Under the pieces are notes generated by a model. That model was not told the origin of the DNA. It worked only from the letters and a program-made list of their open reading frames with translations, and made no database searches. A DNA stretch of 64,000 nucleotides, taken from Takakia lepidozioides (lineage: Eukaryota; Streptophyta; Takakiopsida; Takakiales; Takakiaceae). This document shows positions 32,301 to 44,300 of this stretch, in pieces. Both the position numbers and the translations under genes were made by a program. Position 1 is the first letter of the stretch. Every line of letters starts with the position of its first letter. The stretch spans positions 2,852,001-2,916,000 of the forward strand of contig CM060732.1 in the NCBI GenBank assembly GCA_030704615.1, given 5' to 3'.

Positions 32301-35300
32301 TTTCAAATGTTCCAAGGTGAAAGCAGTTTGGAGGAGAATTGATTCAGTCAACCTTGTATAGCCTTCCTCATGGTTCCTAATGAACTTAATTTAGAGCATG
32401 CATGCAGGCAAACAAATCTAGTTCATCATGTGTAGGAGTTCCAAGGAAGCTTGGAGCCCATAATGCAATGTTGAGGACATTCCTGAGACTGCAACCATCA
32501 GCATGTCAGATGTAGGCAATACTGATTTCCCCCGTCTGTTGGTGGAGACTAAATCACAGCTTGTTGCAGCCCCTTTTATTTTAACTTGTGACTACTGTCT
32601 GGGTAGTTTTTGGTAAAAGATTAAAAAAATGCACAGCTCACCAAGGGGCTGGTAGAGACATGTTTGAAGGATTGAACCCAACCAGCCTGTGCCCAGGCAA
32701 GGCACAAACAAACACCCAGCCAGCAGGCCGGCTGCTCAACTACATAAACAGGACCCACTAACACCCAAACATGGGGCCTGGTATGATGCATGACCACCTA
32801 TGGCAGTCCCCCTTCCACAGGATTGCAATTTGTAGGGATACAGGTGCATAAGAAATAAGCAAGAAAAAAAAACACTGCAAGAGAGATATCTTTGAATTTC
32901 CCATAAGAATACAAATGACAACAAACACTTCAGTGTGTCAATAGCACACTATCATGCCCCAAGATGTTGCAATGTCTTGTCTTACACACTACTAAATGCA
33001 CTACATGTCATGTCTAGTAATGTGTACCCACAATCCAATCAATGAGTGTGTCTGCAAAACTGATATTGAGGCGTGAGATATCTTACTGATTTTCTGACAT
33101 GTCTATACTGACAACGAGTTGCACGCCAATCAAAGTAAGTTCAGAATACCATGTCACAACACAAACACACTCTCTTTTGAAGGTGTTCCTCATTTTGGGT
33201 TGTCATTTTGAGCGCCAAGTACACCACTAAATCACTGCCATGGCAGTGCCCTTCATGCTTTTGCTCCCCAAAAAATGAACCTCACCATCACACTCTCGTC
33301 TTTACCATGCTCATGGATTGGCACGGATTTTTATTACCCACCTTGCCTCGTTTTGGAGTGAAGTACTCTCGATTTTCTGTTGAAGGGCAGAGTCTTTGGT
33401 CTCGCATGAAAAAATCTCTGTTGATAGAGGTCTATCAACGTTGAGCATTCCAAAGGTGAACACTCTCCCTGTCGTAGATTCAGGGGAAAGAACTTGACAG
33501 GTTGGGCGTCCAATCCTGATTCCGCAAAAGACTGGCCCACTTGCGCCAAATTGTCAAACTGTGTTCGAGAATGCACCAATTTTTGGCATTAACAAATCCT
33601 TTGTATAACACCAAATTCCATCCGCTCTTGTTGCAGTTGAACCAATCACAAACTTCGATTCCAAAACAGTGCCAAAGGTGCATCCTGCAATGCTTGGAGA
33701 GAACACCAAGCTGAATTACAGCTCGATAACAACACGTTTTGGTACCACTTTTGGTGGTTTGTCCCAGCGAAATCCCATCCCATAACCATAGCCATATCCT
33801 ATGCCTACTCCACATCCAGCCCCCAGACCAAATACTAGTCTCAGTGCGCTCCATGGTGATGCCCCCACGCCAGCCCCACCTGCACTTTCAGGTATGTTGG
33901 ACAACTGCAGTCAGCTTCTATGAATGAAAAATCTGCTCCATCCAAATTGGAGCTTGAATGTTTGCAAGATTGGACTAAAACTCGGTGCTTAGCTGGATTT
34001 CTCCTTGAAACAAGCTTCTACATCATGTCAAATGCGCATTGTACTTAAAAGTGCAGGAACCTGCTTCCAAAAATGAGATATCTGTCTCTATCCTGGAAGA
34101 CACAGCAGCAGCACAAAGACCACAGATGCTTTTCCCAAGAGCAATTGTAATGCTTGAGGGCACGACACACTCCTGCCCCCTCGGGGATATATATATTACA
34201 ACCAATCACAAGATTGTAGTGGTAGAACTAGAGAGGAGACACTAAGAGCTCTTCAGTGGGAAGCTGTCCATATGCAGAAGCCCAGGTAGAGCTCTGGATG
34301 ACTCATACAAGGGCTGTAGTAACAAAGGCTTGTCTAATTTCCACCTGGAAACAATCCCACTCTCTGCCAAGAAAGCTATTATGCACCATCTATGTCGCAA
34401 GGATAAACTAGTTTTCCAGTGCTATGAATTCCTAAAGCCTATCTGGCAAAATCTCCATCCTATGGCAGTGTCTAACCAACAGCATCGTTGGAAGCTCAAT
34501 TAGGGTAAATGTGATGCTTGGTACTACAGGAAGTGATTTGAGGCAAATTGCAAGTTCGATAGCCATGTCACTTGCAATAGTAACTGGGTGTCTGCTAGCA
34601 AAGTTCACTTTCGCGTTCACTTTGCTGAACATGAGATCTCCATTTGGAGATAAGGTGAGACTTCCCATCCTCCTTAACTCTCAAGCTCCGGAAGACATAG
34701 AACTTGGGTACAGTTATGCAACCTTGAAATCCCAGACGCTGGCGATGAAAAATTGTCTGATCATGCCTGTCAAAGCATGGCATGCATCTTCTGGCTTAGA
34801 CATGTGTACACTACTTCATAGATCAGTGAGGATGGTGGGATAAATTTACCTGTCAACCCAACGCCAACACCAGCTCCACAACCAATGCCAAATGCTCCTC
34901 CTGGTCCCCAATCAATCGATGCTGTTTTACTGCTAGTCTCCCTAAAGAGATTGAAACCCTTGATTTTTTGTTTTTCTTTGGGTTTCTCCTGCTTTTTGCA
35001 GGTCGCTGTATTCCACAAAGTCGCCACTTGAGAGAGCCCTCCCTTTTTCCCATCTCCAGCCATTTTTTCTGTTTTACCTAGGGCCGTGATACACAAGTTG
35101 GTCATTTGTGAAAGTACGCCCCGCTTCTCTTCGCCTCCTTATCACCCGATCCCTTCTTTCCGACTTGATCTCGTCCTACCCTCTCGGGAGACTGCCAATT
35201 GGCTCTCTCTCTCTCTCTCTATTCAATGGTCACAAGGCTACGGCAAGCAACGTCTTATTAGTGCATTCTATAGATGCTGCTTCTGATTTGCTTTTGTGTA

Positions 35301-38300
35301 GGCCATCCAACCATGAAGTTAACTCGAATTTCTCTCTTTTCCTCCGCGCCCTGAAGATGAATACCTTAAGACTGGCTTACACTGAATTGATACTCTGCAA
35401 GGCCACCTTTTGCAGATATATAGACGCATAATGCAGGGGGACAACGGTATGCCTTGCATACTGTTTCGCTGCCTGCCCACCATCCCCTCTCTATCTATCA
35501 ATATCTATAGTACTGTTTCCGCTCACCCCGAAACAACGACCACACAACAATCGAGGGGATAGAGCCTGGCAGATAATGTTTCCAGGATCTAAGGCTAACA
35601 AATGCAGGTGCCCATATCACCATCAATCACAATAATCCATAGATGAAACATATGAACTACTCTGAATAGGAGAGCCCTTTGAGCGGCATGCTCCTCTACC
35701 CATCAAAAAAGAATACTAACAAAGAATAAAAAAATCAGTTTTTATGTAAGAAACCTGTCGGATAGATTGACAAAGATAAAGATCGTCTACCCTCATGCGA
35801 ATGCACATAGCCTACTACTCTCCAAATGGCCAGTGGAAGGTTGAAAGATTGTACAACTAACTGCGTACTAGGATCTGTAAAGAGAGATGCCAGTCTGGAC
35901 TCTATGCAGATCCCATCTTGTCCATATAGTTGAAACTCTCTCTATCCGCCTTGCGAGAGGGCCTTCGGGACACGCCATTGCTTCGAAGAGGCCAACATTT
36001 GGAATGAGATGTTCATATCCGTCCAGTGAGACGAAGACTAAAGAGGAGTTTGTGCAGCTCGTTCACGCTCAACGCCGATGTGTTGAGCGTGAACGAGCTG
36101 CACAAACTCCTCCTTAGGGATTCCAAAAATCATTGATGGGACAAAGGGAATCCTCCATATGGATATTTTCAATTGCATTTTCATGTATCAGACTTTTCTT
36201 TGCAGTGTAATGAAATGCACCCCAAAACTCTTGGAATGAGGCAATATTCCATTCAAACTGAGATCCAACAAAAGCAATTGTAGTTAACTACACTTGCTGG
36301 TATGTGCAGGATTTCATGGTCGAAGCTCAAACCATTCTGGATGTGAAAAGCGACAAAGAGGCAATGCCACTAAACGATGAGGACCCAAGTACCTTCTGGA
36401 AATTTTTCCGTTAAGTAATGTCATGAGATACAGACTAGGTAACTACTAAAAGAACTTCACATATTTTCCCTTTATTCGGACAGTGCAAGTAGTTACTAAA
36501 CTGTCAACTGATCATCATCATCCATGTCATGTTCAGGTTTGTGAGAATGGGTGCACGAGGAACAGGAACCCCACTGCAAATTGTAATGAGCCCAGCTCCT
36601 GTAGCTGATGCCTGGACCGGCGGAGAGACGAAAGTTTTGATTCGAAGACCATCATAGAATGCCAGCACCGGTTCTTCACTGGTCAGCTTGCACCTGCTTC
36701 AACTTCACCAAATAAGCCTTCCTCAGTAGTGTCGGTTTTATGAGTTGCTTCAACCCGCACATTCAGCTTTACTTTGCACGGAGGTCGCCAGCCTTCCAAC
36801 CAACAGAAACGAATAAACTTCAAACGAATCCTTCTTCCAATTACACGCCACATGCTGCCGTCAGTTGAAAGCATGCTTTACACTTCAAGAACATCCACTT
36901 GAACCTCCATAAGCTTTGCAATCAACAATGACACGTACAGAGTTGAAGCTGCCACAATCTTTCTCAGGCAAAGTTACCCGGAAGCCTCGAAAATGGGTCA
37001 AAAAACCTTCTTGGGGACCATGGGGTTCCACGCAACAAGACACCGAAAATCGTCCCCCAAATCTTGACTTCAATGCGATAGAGCAGATTGCTGATGGCGT
37101 GGAGAAGATGATACTGGCTTGGAGCCACCCGAACGAAGGGCAAGGGGATTTGAACTCTGGCCATGTCACAGGTCCCTTTGACGATGAGGGCTTAGCAGCT
37201 GAGAAGGAGATCTCTAGCATACGTACGTTCCAACAGGATGGCCAGGTGAAACCTCTGGATCCTCTCACTGCATGCAGGTTGCCTCTGAAACACTGCCGTA
37301 GACATAGTTTGAATGGTGTATGCTCTGCACTGTTCTTAAAAATGTCGAACAGAGGAGACTCTCACTAAAATGGGAGTCTTCTGCAACATTGATAAATACG
37401 ACCACGGTCCCTTCTTGTGTGGGGGGACAGGGGAGGCACCCAGTACAGATTTTATAGAGCAATTACTAAGCCATAAAATGCTGGTACGATGCCCACCAGA
37501 GCAGCCTTCTGAGTAGAGTCAAACCATAGTAGTGATCTAGGTTACCTACAAATGAAATGAAATGGTACTTTATAACATCCACAGAAAGCTCAAAGAGCTT
37601 ATGGGACAAAATGGAAAAAAACAAGAGAGAGGAGAAAAAACCAAAGCCAAAAAGCAGCCCAAAAGCAACTACTGCTCAAGGGATTGCCTAAGGCCTGGCA
37701 CACCCAAAAGGACAGCACAGGGAGAGGCCCCACTGGTTCTAGCTCCCTCTCCCAAGTTTTTGGTTGGGAGGAAGACGCGTGATGGACTGTGTCCTTAAGG
37801 GTGCATCATTGCCAAAGCTTGCAAGGAACTGGCACTGAGCTCATTGTTCTCTGTTAAATAGAAAATCCCACACAAGAATTTGCAGACAAGTTTCCAATGT
37901 TATAACGGCTCTGGACCTCATTGTGCTAAGACTGTATACATCCCACTTCTGAAATGAATTCATGGAAGGATTCTGCCATCTCTTCAGCAGGTGGAGAATA
38001 TTGGCACCCCCCAGTCAAGCAAGAGCGAGAGCTCCCAAAGCTTCCACAAGGGATCAGATGATATTGACTACATCCCCCCTATTCAAATCCAGGAACATCC
38101 TGGCGGGAGTGCAATTACAGCTGAAATTCCAGGTGGGATCACTGCAGAAATCTCTCTCAATGGAAACTGCCCAGGAGCTGGGATGGGGAGTGCAATCAGT
38201 GAAATTGTGAGAGAAGCAGTGAAACACAGGTACGCTGGGCAGATATATTTCTACTAGAAAATATCCTGATAGAAGTGGCTTTTGAAACTCTTGAGGGTCT

Positions 38301-41300
38301 GGGAAAGAATTTTATACCCTGTATTTCACATTTAAAAATGTTTCTTGAAGCAACAGTAATTCTTAGGATTTTTGGGAATCTGTCTGAAAGGCAAAGGGGA
38401 ACACATTGATGACATATCTTCCAAGTTTCAAGGCTACCTTAATATTTGAAGCCAGGAGGTAGCTGATCTGCAGTGCTTTTATAGTGTCAAAATGTATCAG
38501 TCCTCTCTCAGAAAAGAGGGATGGGACTCAACATTTGTTTTTCGCAATTGGCAATGACAGTGGAACAATCATGAAAGGAGACACGCGAACTGAGAAAACT
38601 GTGACAAAGACAGCAACCTACTGGTACTTGGAGGCAAGCAATGGTGTATCTGGAAATCGAATGAGAGTTTGTGCAGAGGAAGAGAAAGGACATGAGAGCG
38701 CGGGTGGGAGAGAGCTAAACATTAGAGAGGACAATCCTGGACCTCCCCCCCAAAAATTTCCCAGTAACAAAGTTCTTGGAACTAGACATGATGAGCCAAA
38801 GGATATGGGATTGGACCGGCCTGGGAACTGTGCTTCCCTACCCGAGAGAGAGAAGTTGGGAAAGAGGGTCCAAAGTGCTCGGGGAGGTGCCAAAAAAAAA
38901 ATGCAGCTGTCTGTTAACAAGAAAACGAAGAGGATAGAGACAAATCACCATGTGCTAGCTCAGCGCCTAGCCCCACCGCAGCAGGCGACATCTCAGCTGA
39001 CACAAGTTCAGCGCAAGAGTGCTTGTTACTCAGGAGATGAAGAGTCAATGAGCAGTGATAGGAGCAAGTCCCCAATACTTGATAGCCTATCAGAATGCAG
39101 CAATGACATGCCTTTGGCCCATGATCTAATGGCCGATGCATCTAATTATGAGGCTTGGAATCCCCGAGCCCAAGAGTTAGTCCAGGCAGTGCAAATGGGT
39201 GAGTATACATTGCTGTATTTTGAATGCATGACTGACAAAAGTAAGAGTCAAAGGGGAAAATAGGTGTGGATAACAAGGGAGGAAGTTGAGAATGTACTCT
39301 TAGTTTGCCGTAGCCTTGTGGCCATTGACCCTTCGCCCATTTTGGGCGGAACAAAAGGGACCAGAAACTACCTTTGTGAGGGGCTCACTGCAGTAGTGTT
39401 GGTATAAACAATTAGTTCGGGCCTTCCAGATATCCTCTAGGAAGCCCTTTACACAAGCATCAATCTGCTGTGTGTGAGCAGCCCAAAAGTTGGACCCCAA
39501 CAGGGCTTTAGGCTCAGGTCTCAAGATTTTGCAAGTTGATGAACAGAGGTGCCGGGACAATGTTTTTGATCGTCCTGAAGAGGGTCACTCTCTGGTGAGA
39601 ATATCCCGGACTATGTATCAGAAATTGGATATTGTCTTCAGGTTGCCCGCACATCGGGCAATTACAATCTCCTCTTCCTCTCTGCATCTGTTTATTGTTC
39701 AAAGGTAGGCTTCCCGCCCCCGAGTTTAAATTTCAGTTTAGTGCCAAGGGTAGGTAGAGAGAGAGAGAGAGAGAGAGGATGTACTCGACGTTGTTTGCCA
39801 TAGCCTTGTGGCCATTGACCCCGCGGAACACAAAGGGACAGAACCTACCTTTGTCAGGGGCTGACGCCGGTAGTAAGACTTACCTTGGAATAAACAATTG
39901 ATCCGGGTTTTCCAAAAATCCTCTGTAAATCTCTTTACACAAGCGTCAACCTGCTGTGTGTGGCAGGCACAATTCCCTTGATAGATGAGCATCTCTCTGG
40001 TGAGAAATGAAATGAAATGAAACTTTATAACGTCCACGGAAAGCTCAAAGAGAACCCCGGACAATGAATCAGAAAATGATTATTGTCCTCCGGTTGCCCG
40101 CACAACAGGCAATTGCACTCTCCCGTTCCTCTCTGCTTCTGTTTGCTGTTCAAAGGTAGGCTTCCCGCCCTGAGAGAGAGAGAGAATGTACTCATAAGAC
40201 GTTGTTTGCCGTAGGCTTGTGGCCATTGACCCCGCGCCCAGTTTGAGCGGAACACAAAGGGACAGAACCTACCTCTGTCAGGGGCTGCGGTCGGTAGTAA
40301 GACTTACCTTGATAAAGAACATTGATCCGGGTTTTCCAGATATCCTCTAGAAATCCCTTCACACAAGTATCAATCTGCTGTGTGTGGTTTGCCCAATAAC
40401 TAGGCCCCAGAAGGGCCTGGGCTTTTGGCTCAGTCTCAAGACTTTCAAAGTTGGTAAACAGAGGTACAGGCACAATTCCCATGATAAATTTGAGGAGAGC
40501 GTCTCTCTGTTGAGAGAACCCCGGATAGTGAATCAGGAAATGAATATTGTCTTCGGGTTGCCCACACAACGGACAATTGCACTGTCCCTTTCCTCTCTGC
40601 TTCTGTTTGCTGTTCAAAGGTAGGCGTCCTCTGAGTTTAAATTTCAGTCTAGTGCCGAGAGTGGGTAGACCCTTGAGGTCATCCATGATGTCCTCCCCCA
40701 TGTCACAGACTGGAAACAAGTTCAGGGAAGTTTTCTGCCTAACTTCATTTTCATCAGACAATTTCCTGGCAACAGACATGGCTTTGGACACTAAAGCCTC
40801 TAAGTCAGGTTTATCCAGCAGGGTCAAGACTTGCTGGTCCAGATTCAGATCCTTGAGAATCTCTTCTACTCTCTTCTGCCAGGACTTAGCCAGTTTGACA
40901 GGGCGGTCCTGTTTCCAAGATATACAGTCGATTAACTTAGGATATCTGGTGTTGGACATGTGTTGCAGCTGACCCCACCATCTGACCTTGAATTCATCTC
41001 GTCGGGAGCTTAAGGAAGGGATGCCAAACTCACCCCGAACAGCCACATTGGCTGTTTTGGAGCATGCTGACATGCACCCCTTAAGCACCCCCACTTGAAT
41101 GGATTCTAGAGACTTAGCGTGGTTGGAGTTATGAACCCATATTGCAGATGCGTACTCCAAGGCAGGTTTAATAACGCGACAAAGCACGGTTTTCTTGACC
41201 TCAGAGTTGATCCCTCTGCAGTGGAAAAATCTAGTGAGACCCAGCGCTTTGCCCTTGCCAGTTTGAACAACTTTCTGGATATGTGCATCCCAGTTGCAGC

Positions 41301-44300
41301 TGGAGGAAAACTCAACGCCCAGGTATGTGTAGGAAGGGAGGACCGGGATTTCTTGGCTACCCCACTGCCACTTGAGATCACTTCCTCCCTCTCCTCTGTT
41401 GTTGAATGCCACTACTGCACATTTACTGACGTTAGCCTCTAGCCCCCAGAGATCAAAGTATCTCTTCACGAAATCAATCAACTCCAGGAGTTTGGAAGGA
41501 GTCTCCCCTATGCCTGCGAAGTGATCCGCAAACATAAGGGCTCGTATGGTGGCATCACCCACCCTTACATCCTTGAGCTACACCTTGGTCTATGTCAAAG
41601 AAGTTAGACTTCTGTCCATTAACAATGACACAACTTTTGGTGTGGGCATACAAGTTATGGACAACTCTCCACATTTTTCCCTTGATCCCACATGACCAGA
41701 GGCGGAGCCATAGACCATCTCTCCACACTGTGTCATAAGCCTTTTTGACATCCCAAGAAAAAAACATGTGGGTTTCCCTTCTTTTTTCCTTCCCTGAATA
41801 CTCTGGCTTAGAGTGAAGATACGATCCACACAGCCCCTGTTTCGCCGAAAGCCAGCTTGGCCGTCGTGGAAACAACCTCTAGATTCCAGATCAACCTCGA
41901 GACGAGTACTTATAACTCTGCAAAATATCTTGCCAACAGCATTGAGGAGCGTGATGCCACGGTAGTTCCCCGGTTCTTCTCTGTCACCCTTCTTGTATAG
42001 ATTGACAATGACACCCTGTCGCCAGCGAAAGGGGATCATTTCAGTCTTCCAGATAAGGTTAAAGAGGAGAACTAAGGCCTCTATCATGGGATCGCCACCG
42101 TGCTTGATAAGCTCATTGACTATGCCATCAGGTCCACCAGCTTTATATCCGTTTGAATGCTCAATTGCTTCCACAATCTCAGAAGAACTAATCATGAGGG
42201 AGAGAGAGAGTAACGCGGTGGCAGTGATGAGACCAACGGAATACAGGGTGAAGCAGTCGGTACTGAATTCTGCTTTCTGGGGGTGGGGAGGGGGCGCAGG
42301 GTCATTAGGCAGAAAAATGGCAGCAATGGAAAGCATATCCAATGATGATATATTGGAACGCAGAATGGCCTCCCTGACCAACATCCCTCCCTTCACACTT
42401 CACACGGTTCTCCTTCTCTCTTACTACCAGTGTTGCAGCCACAAAATTGTCACATTTTCCAAATCGAATTACTTTCTAATTACTCAAACACAGCAATTTA
42501 AGCTGTAGTGAGTGGTTTATCCATAAATGGGTGATACTCAAGTAAGATGGCACGGCTTTATGGCAAGGGACAGTAATAAGTGTCAAACCAACCCACATTC
42601 TCACATAGTCCAGTCTCTGAAATTTTCTTGTGCAAAGGAAGTGGAGGCAGACCATGCAGTACATCAAAACAGTAAGGAGGTTGAAGACCTCCAGATTGCA
42701 TTGCTTGAGTGTGCTATGGAGTATGAACTTAAGGTTGTCTTTCCATCCCTCCAAATTGAGCTGCCATCCTTTCTTATTCTAAAATTGAACTCTCCCATTA
42801 GTTCTTCTGAGATTGTGGAAGCAATTGAACATTAAAATGGATATAAAGCTGGTGGACCTGATGGTATTGTCAACGAGCACGGTGGCGATCCCATGATAGA
42901 GGCCCTAGTTCTCCTCTTTAACCTTATCTGGAAGACTGAAATGATCCCCTTTCGCTGGCGACAGGGGGTCATTGTCAATCTATACAAGAAGGGTGACAGA
43001 GAAGAACCGGGGAACTACCGTGGCATCACGCTCCTCAATGCTGTTGGCAAGACATTTTGCAGAGTTATAAGTACTCGTCTCGAGGTTGATCTGGAGTCTA
43101 GAGGTTGTTTCCACGAAGGCCAAGCTGGCTTTCGGCGAAACAGGGGCTGTGTGGATCATATCTTCACTCTAAGCCAGATTATCCAGGGAAGGAAAAAAGA
43201 AGGGAAACCCACTTATGTTTTATTCCTGGATGTCAAAAAGGCTTATGACACAGTGTGGAGAGATGGCCTATGGTTCCGCATCTGGTCTTGTGGGATCAAG
43301 GGAAAGATGTGGAGAGTTGTCCACAACTTGTATGCTCACACCAAAAGCTGTGTCACTGTTAACGGACAGAAGTCCAACTTCTTTGACATAGACCAAGGTG
43401 TAGCTCAAGGTTGTACTCTCTCCCTCTGCTCTTCAATGTTTTCATCAATCAACTCCTCGAGGATGTGGAAAGTGAGGGATTTGGGTTAAGGGTGGGTGAT
43501 ACCACCATACCAGCCCTTATGTTTGCGGATGACTTCGCAGGCATAGGGGAGACTCCAACCAATCTCCAGGAGTTGATTGATTGCGCGAAGAGATACTTTG
43601 ATCTTTGGGGGTTAGAGGCTAATGTCAGCAAATGTGCAGTGGTAGCATTCAACGACAGAGGAGAGGGAGGAAGTGATCTTAAGTGGCAGTGGGGTAGCCA
43701 AGAGATCCCGGTCCTCCCTTCCTACACTTACCTGGGCGTTGAGTTTTCCTCCAATTGTAATTGGGATGCACATATCCGGAAAGTTGTTCAAACTGGCAAG
43801 GGCAAAGCTCTGGGGCTCACGAAATTTTTCCACTGCAGAGGGGTCAACTCTGAGGTTAAGAAAATCATGCTTTGCCGCGTTATTAGACCTGCCTTGTAGT
43901 ACGGATCTGCTATATGGGTTGATAACTCCAACCAGGCTAAGTCTCTAGAATCCATTCAAGTGGGGGTGCTTAAGGAGTGTATGTCAGCATGCTCCAAAAC
44001 AGCCAATGTGGCTGTTCGGGGTGAGTTTGGCATTCCGTCCTTAAGCTCCCGACGAGATGAATTCAAGGTCAGATGGTGGGGTCAGCTGCAACATATGCCC
44101 AACACCAGATATCCTAAGTTAATCGACTCTATATCTTGGAAACAGGAACGCCCTGTCAAACAGGCTAAGTCCTGGCAGAAGAGAGTAGAAGAGATTCTCA
44201 AGGACCTGGACCTGGATCCGCAAGTCTTGACCCTGCTGGATAAATCTGACTTAGAGGCTGTATGTCCGAAGCCATGTCTGTTGCCATGAGATTGTCTGAT

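Noticed and set aside
33480-33854. 124-codon minus-strand frame over exon 2 of the glycine-rich gene
   Set aside because: It is in another frame from the exon that joins in phase and has no conserved features.
35881-36117. 76-codon plus-strand frame ending HAQRRCVERERAAQTPP
   Set aside because: It arises from the palindrome at the transposase deletion junction and is not an independent gene.
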